In this document: in pieces, positions 10,480 through 21,754 of the stretch
How the letters are laid out: each line of letters opens with the position of its first letter
Position numbering within the stretch: position 1 is the first letter of the stretch
Assembly: GCF_009905375.1 (NCBI RefSeq)
Contig: NC_133648.1
Location: 25,109,562 to 25,173,561 of the forward strand
Reading direction: 5' to 3'
Length of the DNA: 64,000 bases
Source of the DNA: Apium graveolens
Taxonomy: Eukaryota; Streptophyta; Magnoliopsida; Apiales; Apiaceae
Notes under the pieces: model-generated
Seen by the model: only the letters and a program-made list of their open reading frames with translations
Told to the model about the DNA's origin: nothing
Database searches by the model: none
Made by a program: the position numbers and the translations under genes

Positions 10480-13400
10480 GGCAACAGGAAAAACATCCTA
10501 GTACTGGATAATGGATGTACAGGATATATGACTGGAAATAAAGCCCTGCTCTCAGACTTTGTGGAGAAAGCTGGCCCAGGAGTTTCTTATGGAGATGGCA
10601 ACATTGGAAAAACTCTGGGATATGTCAGTATTAATCTTGGGAATGTCATCATTGAAACAGTAGCTCTTGTCTCAGGACTTAAACACAATCTGTTGAGTGT
10701 GAGTCAAATCTGTGACAGAGGTTATCATGTGGATTTCTTTGAAGAACACTGTGAAGCTGTAAGAAATTCTACAGGAAAAGTGGTTCTGAAAGGTTACAGG
10801 CATGGTAACATTTATGAAGCCAGACTTTCAACAAGTTCTGATGGTTCTGCAATCTGTTTGTTGAGTAGAGCATCAATTGAAGAAAGCTGGAATTGGCACA
10901 AAAGACTCTCTCATTTAAACTTCAACAACATAAATGAGCTTGTAAAGAAAGATCTTGTGAGAGGAATGCTAAAATCAGTATTTGCTCCTGATGGCCTTTG
11001 TGATTCATGTCAAAAGGCAAAACAAAGAAAATATTCTTTCAAGAGCAAAACCGAGTCATCAATTCTTGAGCCTTATCACCTACTGCATGTTGATCTATTT
11101 GGTCCAGTCAATGTCATGTCTATTGCAAAGAAGAAATATGATATAGTTATAGTTATAGTTATAGTTCACAAGGTTCACTTGGGTGTACTTCTTGCACAAG
11201 AAGAATGAAACTGCATTTACTCTAACTGATCATGTCAGACAGCTGGATAAGTTGGTCAAAGATTCTGTTAAAATTATAAGAAGTGATAATGACATTGAGT
11301 TCAAGAATTCAATCAAGGAAGAGTTCTTCAAAGAGAATGGAATCAAACAAGAATTTTCTGCACCTGGAACTCCACAGCAAAATGGAGTTGTGGAAAGAAA
11401 GAACATGACTCTCATTGAAGCTGCAGGAACTATGCTTGATGAAGCAAAGCTGCCAACCTACTTTTGGGATGAAGCCGTGCAGACTGCTTGTTTTACACAG
11501 AATGCAACACTCATAAACAAGCACGGAAAAACACCATATAAGATGGTGAAGAAAAAGAAGCCAAATCTGAAATACTTTCATGTATTTAGATGTAAGTATT
11601 TTATTCTTAAGACTCATCCTGAACAGCTGTCAAAATTTGATCTAAAAGCTGATGAAGGAATTTTTGTTGGATATCCACTTTCCACAAAAGCCTTTAGAGT
11701 CTACAATTTAAGAACAAGGGTTGTCATGGAATCTATCAATGTATCTTTTGATGATAAGAAGATTACTGGACTTGAAGATTTCAATGATCACGATCAGCTG
11801 AGATTTGAAAATGAAGACTTAAATTCTGATTCTGTAAATTCTGATGACTTAAACTCTGAACCTGTAAGTACTGATGTCATTGAATCTGTGGTAACAAGTC
11901 CAAAGGAAAATGCACCTGTCCAGGGGGAGCAAGATGAAGATCCTACCACATCTCAAGACTCTCAAGAAGCATCAGAACCTGTCACTGGCTCTTCAAGTTC
12001 TGATTCATCTAGTTCTGATGAGCTAAATTCTGATAATTCTGGAAGCTCTGATACTTCAAATCCTGAAGGATCCAAGTCAAATTATGAAGTCTCAGAGAGC
12101 ATAACTACAGGGGGCATCAGAAAATGCTGATGAAGACAACATGGATCATGGAGGAGGATCCAGTTCTAGAAGTCAACTTCAATCTGCAAGGAAGTGGACC
12201 AAATCACATACACCTGACTTAATTATTGGGGATCCTGAAGCAGGTGTCAGAACTAGAACTGCAACATCAAATGAATGTCTCTATCATTCTTTTTTATCTC
12301 AGACTGAACCAAAGAAAGTGGAAGAAGCTCTTCAAGATGCTGATTGGGTGCAAGCAATACAGGAAGAGTTAAATGAATTTGAAAGAAATAAAGTCTGGAC
12401 CCTAGTACCAAGACCAAAGAACAGATCAGTTGTTGGCACAAAATGGGTGTTCAGAAACAAAAATGACAGTGATGGCATAATTACAAGGAATAAAGCAAGG
12501 CTAGTTGCTAAAGGCTACTCTTAACAGGAGGGTATGGATTATGATGAAACATTTGCACCAATTGCTAGATTAGAAGCCATAAGGATCTTTTTGGCTTATG
12601 CTACTCACAAAAAGTTTAAAGTCTTTCAAATGGATGTGAAAAGTGCTTTTCTTAATGGAGAATTGGAAGAAGAGGTCTATGTTGAACAACCTCCAGGCTT
12701 TGTAGATTCAAAATTTCCAAATCATGTCTACAGGCTTGACAAAGCATTTTATGGCCTTAAGCAAGCTCCTAGAGCATGGTATGAGACTTTAGCTCAATTC
12801 CTTCTGGAAAGTGGATTTCACATATGTACAATTAATTAAACATTGTTCTACCTCAACCATGGAAATGACTTACTTTTGGTATATATATATGTTGATGATA
12901 TCATATTTGGTTCTACAAATGCCAAACGCTGTAAGAGGTTTGCAAAGCTAATGCAGTCAAGATATCAAATGAGTATGATGGGAGAACTTAGTTATTTTCT
13001 GGGCCTTCAAGTCAAGCAGAATGAAGAAGGTACTTTTATCTGTCAATCCAAGTACATCAGAAATTTACTGAAGAAATTTGGAATGCAAGATTGTTCAACA
13101 GCATCCACTCCCATGGCCACTACAACCAAGTTAGATAAAGATACTGGCTCACCATTAGATATTACTAACTACAGAGGTATGATTGGTTCTTTACTCTATT
13201 TAACTGCAAGTAGACCTGATATCATGTATGCTACATGTCTTTGTGCAAGATTTCAGGTTGATCCAAGAGAACCTCACTTAATAGCCGTGAAAAGAATTTT
13301 CAAGTACCTTAAGGGTACAACTGATCTGGGATTGTGGTATCCTAGAGAATCAGATTTTAAGCTAATAGGTTACTCAGATGCAGATTTTGCAGGATGCAAA

Positions 13401-13844
13401 ATAGACAGGAAAAGCACTAGTGGAAGCTGCCAATTTCTTGGAGGCATTTTGGTTTCTTGGTTTAGTAAAAAATAGAAGTCAATTTCCACATTAACTGTAG
13501 AAGCAGAATATATTATTGCAGGAAGCTGTTGTGCACAGATTCTTTGGATGAAGAATCAGTTACTGGATTATGGGTTAGAATTTTCTAAAATACCTATTTA
13601 CTGTGATAATCAAAGTGCCATTGCTATGACAGGTAATCCAATTCAACACTCAATGACAAAGCACATCAGCATTAGGTACCATTTCATAAGGGAACATGTG
13701 ATGGAAGGTACAGTGGAATTGTATTTTGTTCCAACAGATCAACAACTAGCATATATCTTCACAAAACCACTATGTGAAGCTACTTTTACAAGACTGGTAA
13801 ATGAACTTGGAATGGTTTCAGGTTGTTTCACTAAATCTGCTTAA
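10480..13844 (+). pseudogene. Copia-C pol: protease, integrase, RT, RNase H (broken)
   Basis: Order along the frame: protease (VLDNGCTGYMTG, where the usual D-S-G is D-N-G, so the active-site Ser is lost); pre-integrase zinc domain (WHKRLSHLN, CDSCQKAK); integrase core (LHVDLFGPV, RSDNDIEF where the usual Gly-Thr is Asp-Ile, QQNGVVERKN); Ser/Asp-rich linker; RT with [11 protein letters not shown] near 12890; RNase H with YSDADFAGCK and the KHISIRYHFIREHV block; TAA at 13842. Breaks: a hexamer-repeat expansion at about 11140-11170 with frame change; a frameshift near 12112; in-frame stops at 12522, 12837 and 13473 (the first and last CAA/CAG to TAA/TAG type). The RT palm motif is intact. Confidence 0.93.
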
Positions 13845-15224
13845 TTTTTGTTCTCATGCATCAGACTTTATGATCAGTGTTTACAGATTGTCTTATCTTC
13901 ATGAAATCTGTTCTTTAATTGAAATTCATTAAATACTGATTATTATTTGATGTGGATCTTTAAACTCTGATAGTGTTTTGAATGTTCCGTGACTAGTCAA
14001 TCCAATGAGGATAACTGTGCTAGATGCTGACCTAGTAGTCTTTAACATACTAGAAATCCCATATTTGAATTAGTTATTTATGTGGAAACTCATTAACATA
14101 AGCAATTTCTGATTTTGAGCTTAGTCAAGTTTACTTTGTGTATCTTATTACTAAGTCACAAACTAGATTCTTGATTTTTATCTGTTAGATTCTGATGTCA
14201 GTAAATCTTAAGGATGAACTAAATGCTGATAAGCCTCACTTATCAAAAGAAAAGAAAAGAAAATGAAATAAAAGTCAGGTACTCCTTTGAGATCTAGAGT
14301 AAATATGTGGAAGGGAAGACCCAAGTGCATTGCTTGTATTAAGTAATATGCACTAGAAAAGCAAAAAAAAATTGGTGACTTTTCACATTCTCTGATTACT
14401 GGAGAAATACTCTGACAACAGCATAAATTCTAATAAGCAGTCGTGACTCACTTACACTGAGAAGCCACTGTAAAAAGGAATTTCAAAAGATGCATAAAAT
14501 GAGCACAAACAGTTGAGGTGGACTCTTGCATAAATTTGTTCTATAGTAGACTTCATGATTGATGACAGATTTTAAGCACTTTTCTTAGTTATGCCTTATT
14601 TCTAAGATTACTGAAGTTTATCAGACTTTAATCTTTATCTGATATTTTGCTGAATGCACACACTTTCACTCCATATGAATGATGAAAATTACTGTGGTGA
14701 TTAAGTTGTTTTTGACAAACAGTTAAGTGTCATTTGCATAAATTCTGAGGACAAGTTCTGATGGAAGTTCTGATGATTAAACTCTAAAGGAAACAAGTCA
14801 GTATTTGTATGAAGAATCACATAAAAATTTATTCACTTTTTGATTTCAGAAGCCATATTATGATGACTGTTAAAATCTGATATAAGTTAAGTTATGATAT
14901 TAAATCCTGATGGAATCCTTGATGCTTATGTGGCATTATTATTTACTTGAATTATTTATGGTAAAAACTGAAACAGTCATATTTAAATCAGAATATATTT
15001 GGGTAATAAGATAAAAACAGTCATAATCATTATGGGTTAGTGATAAACGTGTTTGCCTTGAAAAACTGCATGTGCACAGTAATTATTGTTTATTTCTCGT
15101 GCTCATTAACTCCCGTTTTAACATTTTTTTACTGACTGTTATTATTACACATCGGTCTAGGGAGACGAGACATCATTATTTTTACTCTTAATCGTTAAAC
15201 AGTCCTCGTGTCCCTTGGTATTCC
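13845..15224 (+). other. Copia-C post-pol spacer, non-coding
   Basis: About 1.4 kb without a usable reading frame. It aligns by eye with 20253-21540 of Copia-B: the same phrases occur in the same order, e.g. a GAAAA pentamer run near 14247 (longer in Copia-B near 20656) and CATATGAATGATGAAAATTA. It is rich in TCTGATxAxTCTGA-like phrases. The similarity stops near 15140, where the 5' module of the accessory ORF changes. Confidence 0.7.
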
Positions 15225-15238
15225 ATTGGCTATTTAAA
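15225..15238 (+). promoter_or_regulatory. CCAAT/TATA-like promoter before Copia-C small ORF
   Basis: An inverted CCAAT (ATTGG at 15225-15229) is followed by TATTTAAA at 15231-15238, a TC-rich leader (ACTCACTCTCTC) and an ATG at 15331. The Copia-A equivalent is at 182-189 on the minus strand. An internal promoter is inferred, not demonstrated. Confidence 0.4.
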
Positions 15239-15330
15239 CCGACTATTCATCCCAGCCAAATCATCTTCCATTTTCTTACATACTCACTCTCTCTTTTAAT
15301 TCTCATCATTTTTCTTCTTCATAAACAAAA

Positions 15331-15597
15331 ATGGTTCTTTTCAACTTGTTCATGAACTATGAAACTTTCAATATAGAGTTGAGTTGTGATGACTGGTAAC
15401 AGGAGTGGCATGTCACCGCCATTCCTGAAGAGCTCTGGAACTCTGTTCCACAAGAGGTTCACACAGACCTCTTGTTCTTTTTGATGGACTACCAGCTCCA
15501 TCTTGATTGATTGGAAGAAGAAAGGAGACATGCTCTCCTTCAGCAAGAACGGATCATCCGTCTTGCAGTGCTCTTTGTCAGCAACAGGAGGAACTAG
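15331..15597 (+). pseudogene. Copia-C post-pol small ORF (88 codons, two internal stops)
   Basis: From ATG 15331 to TAG 15595-15597 the frame is open apart from TAA at 15397 and TGA at 15508. It starts MVLFNLFMNY, has D-D-W then Q-E-W across the first stop, and ends in a Glu/Arg-rich helix-like stretch (LEEERRHALLQQERIIRLA). The N-terminus resembles the frame opening at 100 on the minus strand in Copia-A, where the codon at the first stop position is Glu. No known family is recognised. Conservation of frame and leader suggests a once-used protein. Confidence 0.5.
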
Positions 15598-15897
15598 TCG
15601 TTAGGTCTTCTTAAACTAGGACTAAGGCTGTTGATGTTAAGATTCTTAGACTAGGACTATCTTGTAATTTTTGCATGTAATCTATAAATTTCATGATATG
15701 TACTCGTTTGATATATTAATGAAATTTCCTTTAATTGCAGGATTTAGTCTCTGTTTCTCTCATATTATGTTACTGTGAATATTCTAATTATAATTTGTTA
15801 ATCTTTACTTCATCTATTTGAACTTTATCCTTTAATAAATATTTTGATTACAATTATGGTCAATAATAAATTATGTTGATTTAAGGAAACAGTTTAA
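15598..15897 (+). other. AT-rich spacer between small ORF and accessory ORF in Copia-C
   Basis: 300 bp, very AT-rich, no reading frame. It contains TTCCTTTAATTGCAG near 15725, which looks like a splice acceptor, so the small ORF could once have been joined to the downstream accessory ORF by splicing. Nothing else is seen. Confidence 0.4.
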
Positions 15898-18635
15898 GCA
15901 TGGGTTCATGCATCAGAACCTGTGATAGTTGGAGCTGAGAATGTTACTTCTCAGAAAGAAACTGCAGCTCAAAGTTCTGATACTTTGAAGAAGAAATTTG
16001 TAAGTTCTGAAGCTGCTAAAGCAACTCCTTCATTGGCAAGGAGATTGAAGAAAATAAAGGCTAGGAGGTATTTGGCTAAGGCTCCATCAGAAGATACTGA
16101 AGAAGCTGAGGAAGAGGATCAGGAATCTCTGATCTCACAAGAAACGATTATCATTGAAGCCCTTCCAACTCAAGCCAAAGACACTGCTACTGATACAGTT
16201 GTAACCCCTCCTGTCTCTCCTATTAAAGCTACAGATGATGTTGAAGAACAACCTACAACTTCTGAAATAGATATTCATAATTTGAATATACCAAATATTC
16301 TTTATCTGGAAGCTCCATCTACAGATGTTCAGCAAACTCCAACTCATTTTCCAATTTTAAATGTTGAGATACCATCTACATCAACCACACCAGCTCTGGA
16401 GATAAATTCTGATGTTCAGAATTTACATGAAGTTGTTCCTGAATCTCCAGTTGCTTCACACACTGTTGTGTTGTCAGAATATAATGAGTCTTCCTCAAGT
16501 TCTGAAGACAGTATTTCTGCTGAGACTCCAGTTCCTATACTAGGAAAGGAAGAATTGGTGAAGAAATTTGTTGAAAAGGAAGCACCTATTCCTTGAGAGG
16601 ATACTCACAGAGGTGTGGAGTGGACCAAGAAGTGGAATGACACTGATTTCATTCCAAGTTCTAACATTCTGACAGAGCATATTGCTAAAGCTGATGAGTT
16701 GCTCACAAATGCTGATTTAAAGACACAACTCAAGATCACTACTCTATCTACCAAACATCTTCAAGGTCTACATTCTTCTACTCATGAAAAAGTTGATACA
16801 CTAAAGGAACATGCTGATAAGCTAGATCTATAGCTTAAGCTTGACAAGAATAGATATATCAGACCTACTCTTGAGAAAATTGAAGCCATTGAGAAGATTC
16901 AAGAGAAACAACATGCCCAAATTGATGAGGTCCTGGCTAACCAAGTTTCTCAGAAAGCTCAATTGGAAGGAATCCAATCTTCAGTTGAACTTCTTCTTTC
17001 TCTCTTACTTCATGATGATGCCAAAAAAGGGGAGAAGGTAGTTAAGTCCAAATGCTCACCTACTGAAATACTGAAGAAAAAGGATGATAAAAGTGATGAC
17101 TATGGAAACTCTGATAAGAGTAAAGGTCAAGGAAAAGTTCAAAGAAAATCTTCTACACATAACAAGTCAAGTTCTGATGATGTGAATGCTAAAAGTCTGA
17201 AGTCAAGTTCTGATAAATAAAGTCTGATGTCAAATTCTGATATTCTGATTCAGTCAGGATCTAAAGACTCTTAGAAGTTTTTACTCAAACTCTGAAGCTA
17301 AAGGGGAAGCAGACTACTGTTTATTACAAAAATCCTAAAATCCAGATCCTTGATGAGGAAACAGCTAGAAGATTATTTCTAAAACAAAATCCAGGAATGG
17401 ATTTGGAAACTCTCAAGGAGGAAGAAGCTAGATTTGCTGCTGAGAAGATAAATCTTAAGTCTAAACCTTCTGATACAAAGAAATCTCCAAGGCCTAAGGA
17501 AAAAGGCATTGTGATCAGGGAAAAGTCAAATTCTGAGACTTCAAAGTCCAAGACTAGATCACAAACTGAGATTGATCCTAAATCAAAAGGAAAAGAAAAG
17601 GTTGGTGAACCTTTAAAGATTGAGAAAAAGATAAGTTCTTCCATTCCAGTCTATCAAACTACAATGCATGATAATGATTTGATAGAAGATGAAACTGTTC
17701 AAATTCTGAAGAGAAGAAAGATAATTGAAGAATCTAAAACAACCTCTGACACTGCTCAAGTTGTTCAGAATGAAAAACAGCAAGCTACAGAAGAAATAAC
17801 AAATTCTGATCAAATTAATTTGGAAAAGATGATAATTGATGATAAGAAGAAGCTGTTATGGAAGAAAACTACTCCAGTTGAACCAAAATCCAATCTCTTG
17901 ATGAATCAACTTGCAACATTTGGGTTGAGATCCAAGAAACCTAGAGATAAAGCTGGATTAGGTTCTGATGAAGAGAAGATACAAACAGGAGTAGAAGTTA
18001 CTCTAAGAGATCCTTTCATGTTAACAGACAAACCATATAAACAAATCAAACAAAAGCACCTTGACAAAGTGCTGTCTGCTCAAATTGTGATAGATGCTCA
18101 TGATAAGGAAAATCTAAAGGAGAAATTGATTTTATTTCTCTATGATGGATTAACTTACAGACTAGCTGATACTGATGTGCTAAAGAAGTCTGTCAGAGAA
18201 CTTTAACATATTCACTATCTTCTGGAAGTAAAATATGATGTTACAAGAAGATGGTCAGAATACATTTTGAAGGCTATAAGAGATCTATTTAGAATCTCTA
18301 GTACAAAGACTTCTCACTATATACCAATGATTACTGAAGGTGATGGAAGAGAAATTCCTATGCTGAAGAATTCCGCTAAGGTGGAAGTTATTCTGAAAGG
18401 AAAATGCTTATATTATAATTAAAACTCTTCACATCCTAGAGTTATCAGACTTGGTGATGGACTTGAAAGAACATCAATTCAAGCTCTCAAAACAGCCATT
18501 TATCAAATTGGTGATAGTAAAGATGAAGAACTGATACAGGTCAAAGCATAGTTAGTTGAATTTTTGAGGAAAGCTGAAGACAAACTGGTAAGAGATTTTG
18601 TTAAGAATCATTATAGATTCAGATTGATCCAGTGA
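15898..18635 (+). pseudogene. Copia-C post-pol accessory ORF (envelope-like position), broken
   Basis: A long Ser/Glu/Lys-rich frame after RNase H and before the polypurine tract. Homology to Copia-B begins near 15911 (CATCAGAAC). Segments: Glu-rich linker (SEDTEEAEEEDQE); a Pro/Thr/Ser stretch; VEWTKKWNDTDFIPSSN; a heptad-like segment (LKTQLKITTLSTKHLQGLH...QEKQHAQIDEVLANQ) that looks like a coiled coil; a basic segment; and a C-terminal region (HLDKVLSAQIVIDAHDKENLKEKLILFLYDG). Stops at 16594, 16831, 17218, 18204 and others; frameshift near 17270. The position matches the envelope-like ORF of Sireviruses, but I see no convincing signal peptide or membrane segment, so the function is unknown. 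The N-terminal 300 residues present in Copia-B are absent here. Confidence 0.75.
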
Positions 18636-18760
18636 AGTAGGTAAAGCTATAAGGACTATAAGTTGTAGTTAATAGTCTTATTAAACTCTTATTGCATTTG
18701 AACTTAAATTTTGTTGACATCATCTAATCTATTAACTTGTATATTTTGCACAATTTACAA

Positions 18761-18772
18761 GTTGGGGGAGAT
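18761..18772 (+). other. Polypurine tract of Copia-C
   Basis: GTTGGGGGAGAT immediately before the 3' LTR, the plus-strand primer site. The same tract precedes the Copia-B 3' LTR at 25621-25632. Confidence 0.9.
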
Positions 18773-19368
18773 TGTTAGATATATTTGAGATGCCATGTCT
18801 AATATGTTTCATGTTTAGTTTTTAGATTTTAACAAACAGGAAATATCAGTACTTATTGGAATCAGTAATTACTGGAAGTCAGAACTTAAGGATATCAGGA
18901 CTTAGTTTATTAGAAGATAAATATCAGAAGATGGATATCAGAACTTAAGTACGGGAGGACTAACAGTTAAGGAAGGAAGCTGATTTACAGGAAAGAAGAT
19001 CGAGACTGATACAAAAAGAAGATATGCATGGAAAGAGTTAGAGGACTTAAAGAATTGTATAAGATATCTGATTGATATATTTTAGGAGACATAATTATAT
19101 TTCATATCAATTAGAAGTTATCTTGTAACTGTGTACTATATAAACACAGACATAGGTTTAAACTATATATGTTATCATTATCGAGAAGATCATACATTGT
19201 AACCTAGCAGCTCTCGTGATATTTGTTCATCACTGAAAGAGAACAGTTCCATTATAACAGAGTTTATTATATCGAATATATCTATTTACTGTAACTTGAG
19301 TTTGAAATCGATTTGATTGTATTCTACACTGTATTCAACCCCCTTCTACAGTGTTGTGTGACCTAACA
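18773..19368 (+). repeat. Copia-C 3' LTR
   Basis: 596 bp, TG...CA, same length as the 5' LTR with about 35 scattered substitutions by eye. TATA box at 19137-19144. It is followed directly by the target duplication GAATA. Confidence 0.96.
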
Positions 19369-19373
19369 GAATA
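19369..19373. repeat. Target-site duplication of Copia-C, right copy
   Basis: GAATA, identical to 7453-7457. Confidence 0.95.
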
Positions 19374-20252
19374 TCAAATGAGTATGATGGGAGAACTTAG
19401 TTATTTTCTAGGACTTCAAGTCAAGCAAAATGAAGAAGGTACTTTTATCAATCAATCCAAGTACACCAGAAATTTACTGAAGAAATTTGGAATGCAAGAT
19501 TGTTCAACCGCATCCACTCCCATGGCCACTGCAACCAAGTTAGATAAAGATACTGGTTTATCAGTAGATATTACTAACTACAGAGGTATAATTGGCTCTT
19601 TACTCTATTTAACTGCAAGTAGACCTGATATCATGTATGCTACCTGTCTTTGTGCAAGATTTCAGGCTGATCCAAGAGAACCTCATTTAATAGCCGTGAA
19701 AAGAATTTTCAAGTACCTCAAGGGTACAGCTGATCTAGGATTGTGATATCTTAGAGAATCAGATTTTAAGGTAATATGTTACTCAGATGTAGATTTTGCA
19801 GGATGCAAAATAGACAGGAAGAGCACAAGTGGAAGCTGCCAATTTCTTGGAGGCAGATTGGTTTCTTGGTTTCGCAAGAAACATAAGTTAATTTCCACAT
19901 CAACTGGAGAAGCAGAATATATTGCTACAGGAAGCTGTTGTGCACAGATTCTTTGGTTGAAGAATCAGTTACTGGATTATGGGTTAGAATTTTCTAAAAT
20001 ACCTATTTATTGTGATAATCAAAGTGCTATTGCTATGACAGGTAATCCAGTTCAACACTCATTGATAAAGCACATCAGCATTAGGTACCATTCATAAGGG
20101 AACATGTGATGGAAGGTACAGTGGAATTGTATTTTGTTCCAACAGATCAACAACTAGCAGATATCTTCACAAAACCACTATGTGAAGCTACTTTTACAAG
20201 ACTAGTAAATGAACTTGGAATGGTTTCACGTTCTTTCTCTAAATCTGCTTAG
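19374..20252 (+). pseudogene. Copia-B pol, second part: RT end and RNase H (broken)
   Basis: Resumes the RT of Copia-B directly after the Copia-C insertion (QMSMMGELSYFLGLQVKQNE). It continues through the connection (IGSLLYLTASRPDIMYATCLCARFQ) and RNase H (GEAEYIATGSCCAQILW, CDNQSAIAMTGNPVQHS), ending in TAG at 20250-20252. Breaks: TGG-to-TGA near 19744; a one-base deletion in the TTTCATAAG phrase near 20091 that shifts the frame before the last 50 codons. Copia-C keeps that phrase intact. Confidence 0.92.
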
Positions 20253-21576
20253 TTTTTGTTCTCATGCATCAGACTTTATGATCAGTGTTTACAGATTGTC
20301 TTATCTTCATATAATTTGTGCTTAAATTTGAAATGCATTAAATGCTGATTGTTATCTGATGTGGATCTATATACTCTGATAGTGATTTGAATGTTCTGTG
20401 ACTATTCAATCCAATGCGGATTACTGTATTAGATGCTGACCTGGTAGTCTTTAACATACTAGAAATCCCATGTTTGAATTAGTTATTTATGTGGAAATTC
20501 ATTAACATAAGCAAATTCTGATTTTGAGCTTAGTCAAATTTACTTTGTGTATCTTATTACTAAGTCACAAACTAGATTCTTGCTTCTTCTCTGTCAAATT
20601 CTGATGTCAGTAAATCTAAGAATAAACTAAATGCTGATAAACCTCACTTATCTAAAGAAAAGAAAAGAAAAGAAAATTAAAGTCATGTACTCCTTTGAGA
20701 TCTAGAGTAAATATGTGGAAGGGAAGACCCAAGTGCATTGCTGATATTAAGTAATATGCATTAGAAAAGCAAATAAATCTTTCTTGGTGACTTTTCACAT
20801 TCTCTGATTACTGGAGAAATACTCTGATAATAGCATAAATTATGATAGCAGTTGTGACTCATTTACACTGAGAAGCCACTGTGAAAAAGAATTCTAAAAG
20901 ATGCATAAAATGAGCACAAACAGTTGAGGTGGACTCATGCACAAATTTATCCTATAGTAGACTTCATTATTAATGACAGATTTTAAGCATTTTTCTTAGT
21001 TATGCCTTATTTCTAAGACGTACTGAAGTTTATCAAACTTTAATCTTTATCTGATATTTTGTTAATGCACACACTCTCACTCCATATGAATGATGAAAAT
21101 TACTGTGGTGATTAAGTTATTTTTGACAAACAGTTGAGTGTCATTTGCATAAATTCTGAGGATAAGTTCTGATGGAAGTTCTGATGATTAAACTCTGAAG
21201 AAACAAGTCAGTATTTGTATGAAGAATCACAGAAAAAGACTTTCACTTTTTGAGTACAGAAGCCATGTTCTGATGACTGATAAAATCTGATAATAGTCAA
21301 GTTCTGATTTTAAATTCTGATGGAAACTCTGATGCTTACGTGGCATTATTTCTTTTTACTTGACTTATTTGTGGTAAATACTGAAATGGTCATATTTAAT
21401 CAGAATATAATTAGGTGAAATAAAAATAGCCATAATCGTTTGGGTTAGTGGTAAACGTGTTTGTCTTTAAAAACTGCATGTGCATAGTAATTATTACTTA
21501 TTTCCCGTGCCTACTAACTCCTGCTTTAACTATTGACTGTTCACATATTTCCAGGTGTAAACTGTCTACCCTACTT
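20253..21576 (+). other. Copia-B post-pol spacer, non-coding
   Basis: About 1.3 kb, alignable with 13845-15140 of Copia-C, no reading frame of note. Near 21530 (after GACTGTT) it stops matching Copia-C and enters a different promoter and leader module. Confidence 0.7.
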
Positions 21577-21595
21577 CACGTGGGCTGTATAAATA
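21577..21595 (+). promoter_or_regulatory. G-box plus TATA promoter-like module before Copia-B accessory ORF
   Basis: CACGTG (21577-21582) in the context TTCACGTGGGC, then TATAAATA at 21588-21595. A pyrimidine-rich leader (TCTCTCATTCTCTTATCTCTC-like) follows, and an ATG at 21755. Together these look like a plant class-II core promoter with a 5' UTR. The module is absent from Copia-C, which has a different TATA module at the same place. Confidence 0.5.
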
Positions 21596-21754
21596 AGAAA
21601 GTTAAAAGATTTTATAATCTTTTACCTACTTCTCTCATTCTCTTATCTCTCTTATTTTCTCTCACCCACTAATATTCTCTGAAGCTCATTTTCTTACAGG
21701 CATTTTATCAAACACCTTGCAAACACTTTTTTTCTTGCTTGATTTTTAACAGAA

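Larger units (their letters stand above)
7458..19368 (+). mobile_element. Copia-C, complete Ty1/Copia element nested in Copia-B
   Basis: 11,911 bp with two 596-bp LTRs, primer site, gag, pol, post-pol spacer, small ORF, long accessory ORF, polypurine tract and a perfect 5-bp target duplication. It inserted in the same orientation into the RT of Copia-B, a close relative (same gene order and largely alignable coding sequence). Its LTRs carry an extra GAAGATAAATATCAGAAGATG-type segment relative to those of Copia-B, so it is a different subfamily. By eye the two LTRs differ at about 35 of 596 positions. No gene is intact, so any movement now would need proteins from elsewhere. Confidence 0.96.

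Noticed and set aside
15319..15546. Minus-strand frame of 75 codons over the Copia-C small ORF
   Set aside because: The plus-strand frame has the leader, TATA-like box and similarity to Copia-A; the minus reading has none.
15898..18635. Calling the accessory ORF a genuine envelope gene
   Set aside because: Position fits, but no signal peptide, no clear transmembrane helix and no fusion motif is visible; the composition is soluble and coiled-coil-like.
21448..21672. Plus-strand 74-codon frame over the Copia-B promoter-like module
   Set aside because: It covers the TATA box and TC-rich leader and is composed mainly of Ser/Leu from the pyrimidine tract; no homology.
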